Notes: generated from the letters alone by a model not told the origin. Positions 7,318-15,549 are shown, counted from the first letter of the stretch. The stretch: 64,000 nucleotides of DNA from Brenneria alni (GCF_003666245.1 NZ_MJLZ01000003.1:62001-126000), one strand, 5' to 3'. Made by a program: numbers and translations.

Positions 7318-8283
7318 ATGAATCCCCAGCTTGAACTGTTGGCCTTGTGCTTTGAATTGCCAACGTTGGATGACGACAAACTCCCGGAATGGCTCCCCGT
7401 CATTCCCGCTGGTCAATTCACCGGCCGTGATGGCCGTTCGTGGGTGAACAGCAACCCCGCTAATGTGATCGATGCGTCTTTCATCTATCCGAAATTACCG
7501 ATAGATACCGAGCACTCCACTGAACTGAAAGGCCCAAAGGGTGATAAAGCCCCGGCAGTTGGCTGGATTGACACACTGCGCTTGCGTGATGACGGTTCTA
7601 TTGATGCTCGCATCGAATGGAATAACGATGGCGCAGACCTTATTCGTGGCAAGAATTACCGGTATTACAGCCCCGCCTTTTTCTTTACCGCCGACGGCCA
7701 GGTGACTCGCCTGTCCAGCGTCGGACTAACCAACAAACCCAACCTGGATTTACCAGCCCTTAACTCGGAGAACCCCGATATGACCATCCCTGTCCAGCTT
7801 GTGACAGTGCTTGGACTGTCTGCCACCGCGTCAGTTGATGACGCTGTGAAGGCCATCCAGCAAATCAAAAACAGTGAACAGGTGGCGCTGAACCGTGCCG
7901 AAAATCCTGATTTGACAAAGTTCATTCCCGTAGAGACGCATCAACTTGCGTTGAACCGGGCAACGGAAGCCGAAGGCAAGCTGAAAGCACAGGCTGATAA
8001 GGAAGCCGAAGCCCTGGTGGATTTGGCAATCAAGGAAGGGAAAGTGGCCCCGGCCAACAAAGAAATGTATCTGGCGACGTGCCGCAGCGAAGAAGGCCGC
8101 AAGCAGTTTACCGAGTTCGTCAAAGTTGCGCCGGTGATTGCCAGTGGCGACCAGGCCAAAAAACCGAAGCCGGGAAAAACCAATCAGGAACTGACCGACG
8201 TGGAGCTGGCGACCTGCCGCGCCATGGGCATCAGCAAAGAAAACTTCCTGGCTGCAAAAGCTAAACAAGAGGAACAGCAATAA
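7318..8283 (+). CDS. prohead maturation protease with C-terminal scaffold (Mu gpI-like)
   Basis: A 321-residue phage protease of the Mu I type. The N-terminal domain carries PAGQFTGRDGRSW (about residues 30-42), then YPKLPIDTEHST (about 57-68) and GDKAPAVGWI (about 75-84), the usual conserved blocks. The C-terminal half is helical and polar, the scaffold part. It processes scaffold and itself during prohead maturation. ATG 7318 is preferred over GTG 7243 because the upstream part overlaps a terminator. The stop TAATG overlaps the major capsid start. Translation from the internal start at 7780 would give a separate scaffold. Confidence 0.88.
   Translation: MNPQLELLALCFELPTLDDDKLPEWLPVIPAGQFTGRDGRSWVNSNPANVIDASFIYPKLPIDTEHSTELKGPKGDKAPAVGWIDTLRLRDDGSIDARIEWNNDGADLIRGKNYRYYSPAFFFTADGQVTRLSSVGLTNKPNLDLPALNSENPDMTIPVQLVTVLGLSATASVDDAVKAIQQIKNSEQVALNRAENPDLTKFIPVETHQLALNRATEAEGKLKAQADKEAEALVDLAIKEGKVAPANKEMYLATCRSEEGRKQFTEFVKVAPVIASGDQAKKPKPGKTNQELTDVELATCRAMGISKENFLAAKAKQEEQQ
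7780..8283 (+). CDS. nested in-frame scaffold protein (Mu gpZ-like)
   Basis: An in-frame ATG at 7780 within the protease gene begins MTIPVQLV and is preceded by GGAG at 7767-7770, a spacing of nine bases. The product would be 167 residues, mostly helical and charged, which suits a capsid scaffold. Mu makes its scaffold Z from the 3' part of gene I in the same way. That an internal ribosome site is present is seen; that it is used is inference from Mu. Confidence 0.6.
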   Translation: MTIPVQLVTVLGLSATASVDDAVKAIQQIKNSEQVALNRAENPDLTKFIPVETHQLALNRATEAEGKLKAQADKEAEALVDLAIKEGKVAPANKEMYLATCRSEEGRKQFTEFVKVAPVIASGDQAKKPKPGKTNQELTDVELATCRAMGISKENFLAAKAKQEEQQ

Positions 8284-9185
8284 TGGCGACCCCATCCGCA
8301 GAAGTTTTACACGCGCTCACGACTTCTCTGAGCGCGGCATTTACCGCCGGGCTGGCAGGCGTCAAGCCGCAATACCTGCGTATTGCTACCGAAGTACCGA
8401 GCAGTTCGGCATCAAACACCTATGGCTGGCTGTCCGATTTGCCGGGGATCAAGGAGTGGGTTGCTGAACGTCAGCTTGCCGTGTTGAGCCAGCAGGGTTA
8501 CACCATTTCCAACAAGACCTGGGAAAGCTCCATCCGCGTCAAGCGGGAAAACATTGAAGATGATCAGATTGGGCAATGGAGCGTAATTGCCCAGGCATTC
8601 GGCCGACAGGTTGGTGAGTTCCCGGATACGTTGTCATTCCCGTTGCTGGTCGCCGGTTTCAATACAGAGTGTTTTGATGGCCAGTATTTCTTTGACACTG
8701 ACCACCCCATGGCGGGCGGGACTTACAGCAATATCGTGGGTGATATTGCTACGGATACCGGCGAGCCGTGGTTCCTGATTGATGAAACGCAGGTGTTGAA
8801 ACCTATCCTGTACCAAAATCGCCGCCCGTTTAAATTCGTTTCGTTGGATGATTTCGGTAACGAACATACGTTCCTGAATAACGAATTCCTGTACGGCGTT
8901 GATGGTCGCTGTAACGTTGGATTTGGTTTCTGGCAGACCGCTGTCGGCTCCCGTGCGCCACTGACGGTGGCGAACTACGAAAAGGCCGTGGAAATTCTGG
9001 AGGGTATGCAACGTACCGATGGCAGCCCATTGGGGATCAAACCGACCACGCTGGTTGTAGGCCGTAAAAACCGTGCGGCTGCGAAACGGGTTATTGATGC
9101 GCAACTGGTCGATGGCGGGGATTCCAACATCTATTACAAAGACGTGGAAATCGTAAACAGCCCGTTCATCGTCACCCCGGCATAA
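8283..9185 (+). CDS. major capsid protein (Mu gpT-like)
   Basis: A 300-residue major head subunit of the Mu gpT family, HK97-like fold expected. Typical family segments are the start with TTSLSAAFTAGL, YGWLSDLPGIKEW near residue 43, SNKTWESSIRVKRENIEDD near 78 and the FFDTDHP block near 139. It overlaps the protease/scaffold gene by one base, coupling scaffold and capsid synthesis. A strong hairpin follows the stop codon. Confidence 0.92.
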   Translation: MATPSAEVLHALTTSLSAAFTAGLAGVKPQYLRIATEVPSSSASNTYGWLSDLPGIKEWVAERQLAVLSQQGYTISNKTWESSIRVKRENIEDDQIGQWSVIAQAFGRQVGEFPDTLSFPLLVAGFNTECFDGQYFFDTDHPMAGGTYSNIVGDIATDTGEPWFLIDETQVLKPILYQNRRPFKFVSLDDFGNEHTFLNNEFLYGVDGRCNVGFGFWQTAVGSRAPLTVANYEKAVEILEGMQRTDGSPLGIKPTTLVVGRKNRAAAKRVIDAQLVDGGDSNIYYKDVEIVNSPFIVTPA

Positions 9186-9199
9186 CCTGTTAACCCGGT

Positions 9200-9225
9200 T
9201 TACAGCGGGATTAAACCCGCTGTAA
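9200..9225 (+). other. strong RNA hairpin after the capsid gene
   Basis: A perfect ten-base-pair inverted repeat, TTACAGCGGG with CCCGCTGTAA around ATTAAA, lies 15 bases after the capsid stop and 24 bases before the next start. No U-tract follows, so it is not a classic terminator. It could stabilise the 3' end of the capsid message or set the ratio of capsid to downstream products. Confidence 0.7.
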
Positions 9226-9248
9226 CGCCCCTTTAAAGAGGATGGAAA

Positions 9249-9677
9249 ATGAGTGGAGCGAAAAACAAGGCAGCGAGCCAGCAAAAGGCTACGGATAGCA
9301 CTGTCCAGGTTACAGCGCCGGAAGTGGCATCGCTTACTGAAAGCAACGGTGACGGACATGAATCAACGGTCATTCAGTCAGGGTTCGACGTGGTGCCGGG
9401 TGAGGAGTCCATCGGCCCCGGCTCCGATGTAGAAGCGCTGCTGGTACAAGCCGTATCAAAGAACGGCTTCTATCGTTGCGGGCGCTTCTGGCCGTTCGAT
9501 GGCGTGCATGTGTTCGTCAGTGATGACCCGGACGGCGACAACGCCGAAAGTGAGGCTGATGACGGTACGCCGATTCAGCCTTTTATTAGCGCGGCTACTG
9601 CCGAACGGCTGAAAGCTGAACCGCAACTGCGTGTGACCGTGATCCAGACCGTCACGGATGAAATCCAGGGGGAATGA
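9249..9677 (+). CDS. Mu gp35-like head protein (HI1506 family)
   Basis: A 142-residue protein. The N-terminal 60 residues are polar and probably disordered. The C-terminal part holds SKNGFYRCGRFWPFDGVHVF, typical of the Mu gp35/HI1506 family between capsid and gp36, and ends with a basic strand-rich segment (LRVTVIQTVTDE). A head decoration or completion role is inferred from position. GAGGATGG precedes the start. The stop TGA overlaps the next ATG. Confidence 0.75.
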   Translation: MSGAKNKAASQQKATDSTVQVTAPEVASLTESNGDGHESTVIQSGFDVVPGEESIGPGSDVEALLVQAVSKNGFYRCGRFWPFDGVHVFVSDDPDGDNAESEADDGTPIQPFISAATAERLKAEPQLRVTVIQTVTDEIQGE

Positions 9678-10111
9678 TGAGTTACGCCACCCGTGAGGAT
9701 TTATTGGTCGCCGACGGTTCTTATGTCTGGAACGTGGCGATCAACAGGGAAACCAATGAACTGGATGAAGCCGCGATTGCTCAGGCGCTGGAAGACACCG
9801 ACGAGGAAATCAATTCGTTGCTGTCGCGCCGGTACAAACTGCCGCTTGAAACCACGGTTCCCCGCATTCTGAACCGGGTGGCGGTATCCATCGCGTTCTA
9901 CTGGCTGGCTGACCGCGACAACGTGGCCACCGAGCTGGTGCGCAAGCGCTATGAAGATGCCATCAAGACGTTGAAGGAAATCGCCAGCGGTCAGCGCGAT
10001 ATCGGCCTGCCGACGCTGGAACAACCTACCGAGGGGGAAAGCGGCAAGGTGTTCATGACCGGCGAAAACCCGCGTTTATTCACCCGTAACAACCTCAAAG
10101 GCGTTCTGTAA
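9677..10111 (+). CDS. DUF1320 family protein (Mu gp36-like head-tail connector)
   Basis: A 144-residue helical protein of the gp36/DUF1320 family: SYATREDLLV at the start, then the conserved DTDEEINSLLSRRYKLPL (about residues 36-55) and RVAVSIAFYWLADR (about 65-80). It has the shape of adaptor proteins that sit below the portal. ATG 9674 and 9677 are both possible; 9677 gives better spacing to the GGGGG upstream. One-base overlap with the following gene. Confidence 0.85.
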   Translation: MSYATREDLLVADGSYVWNVAINRETNELDEAAIAQALEDTDEEINSLLSRRYKLPLETTVPRILNRVAVSIAFYWLADRDNVATELVRKRYEDAIKTLKEIASGQRDIGLPTLEQPTEGESGKVFMTGENPRLFTRNNLKGVL

Positions 10112-10653
10112 TGGGGATACAGGTCGAAGTGATGGGCGCTGAGAAGCTCGCGCAGATCCGCCAGGCAATGGAGAAGTTGGCCGATAGCAGCCTCCGCGCC
10201 GAACTGCTGGAAAGCATCGGGGCCATTGCTGAGTCACAGACCCGCCGCCGCATTACCGATGAGAAAGAATCGCCCGGCGGTACAGCCTGGCAAGACTGGT
10301 CGGAAGGCTATGCCAAGACCCGCCACGGCAATCAGAGCCTGTTGCAAGGCAATGGTGATTTGCTGGATAGCGTGATCTCCATAGTTGACCGCAACCAGGT
10401 GCGCGTCGGCTCCCCGTTGAGATACGCGGGCGTTCATCAGGACGGGTACAGTGGCAGCGTGGCGATTGGTGCGCATCAGCGCCTGATTAAGCAAGCGTTC
10501 GGTCGGGTACTCAAACACCCGGTATGGCAAAGCGTGAAAGCGCATAGCCGCATGATGAACATCCCCCAGCGAGAATGGCTGGGCCTGTCAAACAGCAATA
10601 GCGAAGAGTTGTTGCACGCCGTTCGCGACTTTTGGAAAGAGGTATTGCCGTGA
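10111..10653 (+). CDS. phage virion morphogenesis protein (Mu gpG-like)
   Basis: A 180-residue tail-completion protein of the virion morphogenesis family. The middle carries SPGGTAWQDWSEGYAKTR and LLQGNGDLLDSV, then VGSPLRYAGVHQDG, the standard conserved blocks. In the original Mu map gene G follows the F-like gene; here it sits between gp36-like and gp37-like genes, as in several Mu relatives. It is thought to complete the tail or join tail to head. The stop overlaps the GTG start of the next gene. Confidence 0.88.
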   Translation: MGIQVEVMGAEKLAQIRQAMEKLADSSLRAELLESIGAIAESQTRRRITDEKESPGGTAWQDWSEGYAKTRHGNQSLLQGNGDLLDSVISIVDRNQVRVGSPLRYAGVHQDGYSGSVAIGAHQRLIKQAFGRVLKHPVWQSVKAHSRMMNIPQREWLGLSNSNSEELLHAVRDFWKEVLP

Positions 10654-11270
10654 GTGAACGCCCTAGCCTGGTAACACTTGGCAGCACGATATCCGCCGCT
10701 GAACGGATTGTTACCTGGCTGCAACCGGTTTTGCAAGGGACAGCGCCCGACCAGGTGCCGTTGGTTGAGCGCCATATCGGTCAGTTCAACACCCCAGACG
10801 AGGTTAAGCGTCATCTGTCCGATAAAAATGGCTGTATCCGCATCGCAGCCCTGCGCGTCCGCGACATCCAGCATCAAGCGGGTGGCGTGGTTGGGACGGT
10901 TACCTGGTGCGCCTATGTCATGGCAACCGACTATTGGGGCTATGGCCGAGATCTACGCGCTGAAGTGATGGTGGCGCGGTTGGCTAAACGTATTGCCAAC
11001 CCGCTGGCAGCCAAAGAGATGGGCGCGGAGCGCAAGGCCGACACGTTATCAGCGGACAACATCTACAGCGGTTCCCTGGATAACCTGGGGCTGACGATGT
11101 GGGCGGTGATGTGGAGCCAGGAATTCAAACTCGATGAAGAAACGGATATCAGCGAATTGCCTGATTTCCTCAGACTGGGGATGACAGCCACGCCACGCGG
11201 CGGCGTCCCTGTAATTGAAGCCGTGATCCCCGTAAGAGGACAGGAAAACAATGAAGACCAAACACCTTAA
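10650..11270 (+). CDS. DUF1834 family protein (Mu gp37-like)
   Basis: A 206-residue protein of the gp37/DUF1834 family at the start of the tail block. It is probably a tail terminator or completion protein by position. GTG 10650 overlaps the gpG-like stop (GTGA), with AAGAGG upstream; the in-frame TTG at 10632 has no ribosome site. The conserved middle (GTVTWCAYVMATD, then RDLRAEVMVARLAKRI) and the late EFKLDEE segment match the family. It overlaps the gp38-like gene by 20 bases. Confidence 0.8.
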   Translation: MSERPSLVTLGSTISAAERIVTWLQPVLQGTAPDQVPLVERHIGQFNTPDEVKRHLSDKNGCIRIAALRVRDIQHQAGGVVGTVTWCAYVMATDYWGYGRDLRAEVMVARLAKRIANPLAAKEMGAERKADTLSADNIYSGSLDNLGLTMWAVMWSQEFKLDEETDISELPDFLRLGMTATPRGGVPVIEAVIPVRGQENNEDQTP

Positions 11271-11445
11271 GCCCAAGGGCGGCGTCGGCGTCAAGGTACG
11301 CAAGCCGGACGGCACCTACTTAAAAGACGACGGCGAAGATTTACCGCTGTCATCCTACTGGTTGCGTCGTATCGCTGAAGGCGACCTTGAAGTCACTGAC
11401 GTCGTTACCGTCACGGCCACCAAATCAACTAAAGCGGAGAAATAA
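11251..11445 (+). CDS. DUF2635 family protein (Mu gp38-like)
   Basis: A 64-residue protein with the compact DUF2635 pattern: basic N-terminus, VKVRKPDGTYL, LPLSSYWLRRIAEGDLE. It always sits just before the sheath gene in Mu-like phages. The role is unknown; a small tail component is likely. It starts inside the gp37-like gene and ends two bases before the sheath start. Confidence 0.85.
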   Translation: MKTKHLKPKGGVGVKVRKPDGTYLKDDGEDLPLSSYWLRRIAEGDLEVTDVVTVTATKSTKAEK

Positions 11446-11447
11446 CC

Positions 11448-12926
11448 ATGGCGTTAGGCTCTATTCCGAATGATATCCGGGTGCCGCTGGTCTATATCGA
11501 AATCGATAATTCCATGGCGCTCGACAGCGCCCCGGCACAGCAACACAAGATTCTGGTGATCGGCCAACAACTGGCGTCCGGTAGCGCCGCGCCGTTGACG
11601 CAAAACCGCATTACCAGCGACAGCACGGCCGATAATTTGTATGGGCGCGGCTCCATGCTGGCGGAAATGCTGAAGACATTGCGCAAAGGCAATAGCTATA
11701 CCGAAACCTGGGCGCTGGGTATTGAAGACCTTGCGGCCGGTAACGCGGCCAGCGCTGAAATTGTGGTGACTGGCCCGGCTACCGCCGCTGGTACGCTGGC
11801 GCTGTTGGTATGTGGCGTAACGGTGCAAGTTGGCGTCAGCGCGGCGGATACCGCCGAAACGGTGGCTGCGTCAATTGTGTCGGCTGTCAATGCCGTGGTT
11901 ACATTGCCGGTTACGGCCGCCGTGAAAGCTGATGCGGCCGGTACGGTGGTGCTCACGGCTAACTGGAAAGGCCAGACGACCAACGACCTGGACGTGCGCG
12001 TCAATTACTACGTGGGCGAGCAGACCCCGGCCGGGCTGAGCGTAACGCCGACGGCGTTCACTGGCGGCACCGGCACCCCGGATATGTCATCGGTGGTGGC
12101 GGCGCTGGGCGATGAATGGTTTAACCATATCGTTTGCCCGTTTAACGATGTGGCCAGCCTGAACACCCTGCGCGATGAATTGCTGAACCGCTGGGGGCCG
12201 ATGCGCATGATTGAAGCCATCGCCTATACCGCCGTTCGCGGCACCCATGCCGCCACCGGCACCTGGGGCGGCAACCGCAATAATTTTCTGATTACCGCAA
12301 TGGGAACCAATCAGGCTCCGCAACCGGCTTATCTGTGGGCCGCTGCTTACGCGGGGATCGCCGCGTATTACCTGGCGATTGACCCGGCGCGGCCGCTTCA
12401 AACATTGGCATTGCCTGGCATCCTGGCCCCGGCTAAAGAAGTCCGCTGGGATATGACAGAGCGCAACCTGCTGCTGTTTGACGGGGTGGCAACGCACTAC
12501 GTCGATGCGTCCGGCAATGTGTGCATTGAGCGTGAAATCACGACGTACCGCGTGAACAGCTTTGGCGATGCCGATACGTCTTATCTGGATATCACGTCCC
12601 CGGCAACACTGGGCCATATTCGTTACGTCATTAAGAACCGGTTCACTAACCGCTATCCCCGTCACAAGCTGGCGGATGATGATGTGCTCGACGTTTTGGA
12701 ACCCGGCCAGCCGGTCATGACGCCCAAGCTGTGTACGCAGGAACTGATTGATATCTTTCTTACGGAGCTGGAGCCTGCCGGGTTAGTCGAGGATTTTGAC
12801 GACTACAAAGAGACGTTGTCCGTAGTGCGTGATACCGCAGACCGCAACCGGCTGAACTTCATCATTCACCCGAACATTATTAACCAGTTGCGTGTCCTGG
12901 CTGGTCTGATTCAGTACAAGCTCTAA
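11448..12926 (+). CDS. contractile tail sheath protein (Mu gpL-like)
   Basis: A 492-residue sheath subunit. The N-terminus (PNDIRVPLVYIEIDNS) and the NRITSDSTADNLYGRGSML block are typical of Mu gpL. A Thr/Ala-rich inserted domain lies about residues 100-200. The C-terminal part (ITTYRVNSFGDADTSYLD onward) holds the handshake region for neighbouring subunits. The sheath contracts to drive the tube through the envelope. The tube gene follows 9 bases later. Confidence 0.92.
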   Translation: MALGSIPNDIRVPLVYIEIDNSMALDSAPAQQHKILVIGQQLASGSAAPLTQNRITSDSTADNLYGRGSMLAEMLKTLRKGNSYTETWALGIEDLAAGNAASAEIVVTGPATAAGTLALLVCGVTVQVGVSAADTAETVAASIVSAVNAVVTLPVTAAVKADAAGTVVLTANWKGQTTNDLDVRVNYYVGEQTPAGLSVTPTAFTGGTGTPDMSSVVAALGDEWFNHIVCPFNDVASLNTLRDELLNRWGPMRMIEAIAYTAVRGTHAATGTWGGNRNNFLITAMGTNQAPQPAYLWAAAYAGIAAYYLAIDPARPLQTLALPGILAPAKEVRWDMTERNLLLFDGVATHYVDASGNVCIEREITTYRVNSFGDADTSYLDITSPATLGHIRYVIKNRFTNRYPRHKLADDDVLDVLEPGQPVMTPKLCTQELIDIFLTELEPAGLVEDFDDYKETLSVVRDTADRNRLNFIIHPNIINQLRVLAGLIQYKL

Positions 12927-12935
12927 GGGGGCAGC

Positions 12936-13286
12936 ATGATTTTAGGCGAAGCAGCCATTCGCGTGAATGGCCGTGAAATCAAAACTAAAGGGACGTCCAC
13001 GCTGAACCCTGGCGGCTATGCCCGCACGGCGCACAACGGCGCGGGTAAAACGTGGGGCATGTCCCGTAAGCGGGTTAATCCGTCTGTGCAGCTTACTATC
13101 GCGGCCGCTGAAGATATGGACGTTATCGAGATCAGCGGTTGGGAAGAAGTCACGGTGATGTTCGAAGGCGACAATGGGCTGAGCTATATGATGACCGGCG
13201 CGGCGGCGGAAAACCCCAGCGAGTTGTCCGAGTCTGACGGGCAAATCTCAGTCACATTCATCGGCGCCAAGTGCGTGAAGGTGTAA
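12936..13286 (+). CDS. tail tube protein (Mu gpM-like)
   Basis: A 116-residue tube subunit. The early AAIRVNGREIKTKGTSTLNPGG-type pattern (only part quoted: REIKTKGTSTLNPGG) and the later ISGWEEVTVMFEGDNG are standard for Mu gpM. The subunits stack as hexamers inside the sheath and form the DNA channel. The ribosome site GGGG precedes ATG 12936. It is followed two bases later by the tail chaperone. Confidence 0.9.
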   Translation: MILGEAAIRVNGREIKTKGTSTLNPGGYARTAHNGAGKTWGMSRKRVNPSVQLTIAAAEDMDVIEISGWEEVTVMFEGDNGLSYMMTGAAAENPSELSESDGQISVTFIGAKCVKV

Positions 13287-13288
13287 GC

Positions 13289-13672
13289 ATGGCAAAGATG
13301 ACGGTAACGCTGATTCATGGCCTGGTCACGGGCAAAGGCACGGCAGATGAAGCCAGGCATATGGTTGTTGAACTGCGCGAACTGGACACCAAGGATGTGA
13401 TTGACTCCCAGCTTGCCAGTGAGCGCGTGGTTATCGGAGAGAACGGCAAAGCGCATGCCTATTGCTCTGAAGTCATGATGGGGCTGGAAATGTTGCGCCG
13501 GCAGATTGCATCTGTCGGGGATATCCCCGGCCCGCTCAGTCTCAAGCAGCTTTACCAGCTTCACCCCAAAGACCTCGATCTGCTGACGGAACGCGCCAGC
13601 GACATGGATGATTTGCTGACGGGGGTAAGCAACCGGGGGCGAGCTGATGCCGATGGCGGCGGCGCTGACTAA
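13289..13672 (+). CDS. tail assembly chaperone, zero-frame product (Mu gp41-like)
   Basis: A 127-residue chaperone of the Mu gp41 family. ATG 13289 is two bases after the tube stop; the in-frame GTG at 13271 lies inside the tube gene. The protein is helical, with KQLYQLHPKDLDLLTERA near the middle. Near its 3' end, GGGGGCGA at 13635-13642 is the kind of slippery site that lets a fraction of ribosomes shift by -2. It keeps the tape measure protein extended and recruits tube subunits. Confidence 0.85.
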   Translation: MAKMTVTLIHGLVTGKGTADEARHMVVELRELDTKDVIDSQLASERVVIGENGKAHAYCSEVMMGLEMLRRQIASVGDIPGPLSLKQLYQLHPKDLDLLTERASDMDDLLTGVSNRGRADADGGGAD

Positions 13673-13793
13673 TCTTCTCGTCAATCTCTCATCACGTTTT
13701 AGTGTGTCATACCTGGAACAGTTGCCGTTGCGGCAACTGTTCCGCATCACCGAACAACTGAGGAAGCCGTATGGCCAAGCGCCTCGACACTGA
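13638..13793 (+). CDS. tail assembly chaperone extension reached by -2 frameshift
   Basis: A second reading frame is open from before the slippery GGGGGCGA to TGA 13791-13793. It reads on with GELMPMAAALTNLLVN and ends in a basic tail (LRKPYGQAPRH). It lies in the frame reached by a -2 (or +1) shift from the zero-frame gene and overlaps the tape measure start by 23 bases. If the shift occurs at GGG 13637-13639, the fusion is about 168 residues. Mu itself is known to use a -2 shift here; use in this phage is inferred. Confidence 0.75.
   Translation, partial: GELMPMAAALTNLLVNLSSRFSVSYLEQLPLRQLFRITEQLRKPYGQAPRH
13715..13743. repeat. 12-bp perfect inverted repeat before the tape measure gene
   Basis: GGAACAGTTGCC pairs perfectly with GGCAACTGTTCC around a five-base loop. 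It lies inside the frameshift extension, about 75 bases after the slippery site and 28 bases before the tape measure start. There is no U-tract. The distance is too great for a usual frameshift stimulator. It may control tape measure translation or be a protein-binding site. Confidence 0.75.
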
Positions 13794-15549
13794 AATCATC
13801 ATCAACCTGGCGGGAAACCTTACCGCCAAAGCCCGCCAGTACGGTGCCAATATGTCTGAGTTCGCCCGCCGCAATGAGCGGGCAATGTCCGTTGTTAAGG
13901 CGACCAGCGCGGCGGCTGGGCGCGGGTTGGACATGTTAGGAAACCGCTATACCGGTCTGATTGCAGGATTCGCGGGCGGTGCTATGTTGCGTGAGTTTTC
14001 CAAAACTGACAGGACACTAACTGAGCTGGGAGTCGCCGCAGGAAAGACACGTAAAGAGATGCGACAGATATATTCTGATGCTCAGGATTCTGCTATCAAA
14101 TTCCGTGTAGATGACTCGGAGGTTGTTAAAGCTCTTGCTAACGCTAATAAAATTACCGGTTCGCTAGATTTTGGTGTCAAAAATCAGGACATGATGGCTG
14201 CTTCTATTTCTGCATCTGGTTCAGATGGTGAGTCTATAGGTGGACTGTTTGCAACGTTTGAGAAGTTCAAGACGAAAACCGATCAAGAAAACCTTCAGGC
14301 AATGGATTTTTTGAATCAATTGGGTAAAGAAGGTGGGTTTGAACTGAAGGATTTTGCTGAAAAAGGAACCAAGGTGTTTTCTGCATATGCGGCAACAGGT
14401 AGGGAAGGTGCGGTTGCACTTAAAGAAATGGGAGTAGTGTTTGAAGCCGCAATGGATGCAGTCGGAGATAAGGATCTTGCTACTACAGCGGCATTTAACC
14501 TGCTTACTGACATTCGCAATCCGAAAATAGCCAAGATTCTGACGGCAAGCGGGGTAAAATTACGCGATAAATCAGGAAATTTGTTACCCATCAACGACAT
14601 CGTAAAAGATATTGCACAACGCTCAGGTAGTGATGGTTCGAAACGCCAAGATGAAAGGCTTTCAAAAGCGGGTTTTACTGATTATTCCCGGTTAATCATT
14701 TCCGGTGTTTCGACGGGGAAAGGTGCTGAGAATTTTGCCAGGTATAACGCTGTTGTCGCGGATGGTTCGGGCATCATGTCAGATGCCGCTTATGTTGCGC
14801 AGGACTTTACATCAGCAATGACCAGTTTGAATGGCACATGGGGAAAATTCACAGATAGTAATCTGGCAAAGCCCGTGCAAGAACTGGCCGACGCGCTTAA
14901 TTCAGTAGACCAGGAAACAGTACAGAACTGGCTGGAGATCGGCAAGAACGTGGCCTTGGCAACGGGCGGGTTGCTGGTTGCACGTAAGGCATTCCAAATC
15001 GGTAAAGGCGCATATGACTTCTTACGGCCGGGGAAAAAAGGCATTCCAGCCGGAGTGGCCGACGTATTTGGATCCGGTGTTATGCCTGTCTATGTCACCA
15101 ATATGGGCGCGGGCGGCATGGGGAATGGCGGGCCCGTCCCAGACTTACCAGGTAGTAACAAAAGCAAGTACGACAAGGGCGGCGTACTCGGCATGGCCAT
15201 CAATACCGCATCGGAAATCACATCCCTGGTGCCGTTCCCAAAGAATGATGAAGAACGTGCCGCACTCATCCAGCGGGCGCAGGATAACAGCAACCGCAAA
15301 ACAATGTGGGATGACATTAAGAAATGGCTGACCGCACCGCCCGCGCCGCCGTCATCCCCGCAATGGGATGCATTGCACCCCAACATGATGGGAACCTACC
15401 CCTACATTCCTCAGCAGCTTCAACAGCTACAGGGAGAAATCGAGGTCACGGTTAAAGATGACCGGGTACAGGTCAGCAAGGTAAAAATCAATACGCCAGG
15501 CGTAACCATGAGTGCGCAAACCGGCATCAGTAACGTGGAGCAAGACTAA
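13771..15549 (+). CDS. tail tape measure protein
   Basis: A 592-residue tape measure that sets tail length and is ejected with DNA. It has a helical N-terminus (LAGNLTAKARQYGANMSEF), Gly/Ala-rich segments near residues 50-70 that may cross a membrane, and a long middle of the TP901-type tape measure pattern. A Gly/Met-rich linker lies around 430-460, followed by a Pro-rich C-terminus. By eye, about 14000-14800 is AT-richer with different codon choice from both ends, which points to a mosaic middle. It starts inside the frameshift ORF and overlaps the next gene by one base. Confidence 0.88.
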   Translation: MAKRLDTEIIINLAGNLTAKARQYGANMSEFARRNERAMSVVKATSAAAGRGLDMLGNRYTGLIAGFAGGAMLREFSKTDRTLTELGVAAGKTRKEMRQIYSDAQDSAIKFRVDDSEVVKALANANKITGSLDFGVKNQDMMAASISASGSDGESIGGLFATFEKFKTKTDQENLQAMDFLNQLGKEGGFELKDFAEKGTKVFSAYAATGREGAVALKEMGVVFEAAMDAVGDKDLATTAAFNLLTDIRNPKIAKILTASGVKLRDKSGNLLPINDIVKDIAQRSGSDGSKRQDERLSKAGFTDYSRLIISGVSTGKGAENFARYNAVVADGSGIMSDAAYVAQDFTSAMTSLNGTWGKFTDSNLAKPVQELADALNSVDQETVQNWLEIGKNVALATGGLLVARKAFQIGKGAYDFLRPGKKGIPAGVADVFGSGVMPVYVTNMGAGGMGNGGPVPDLPGSNKSKYDKGGVLGMAINTASEITSLVPFPKNDEERAALIQRAQDNSNRKTMWDDIKKWLTAPPAPPSSPQWDALHPNMMGTYPYIPQQLQQLQGEIEVTVKDDRVQVSKVKINTPGVTMSAQTGISNVEQD

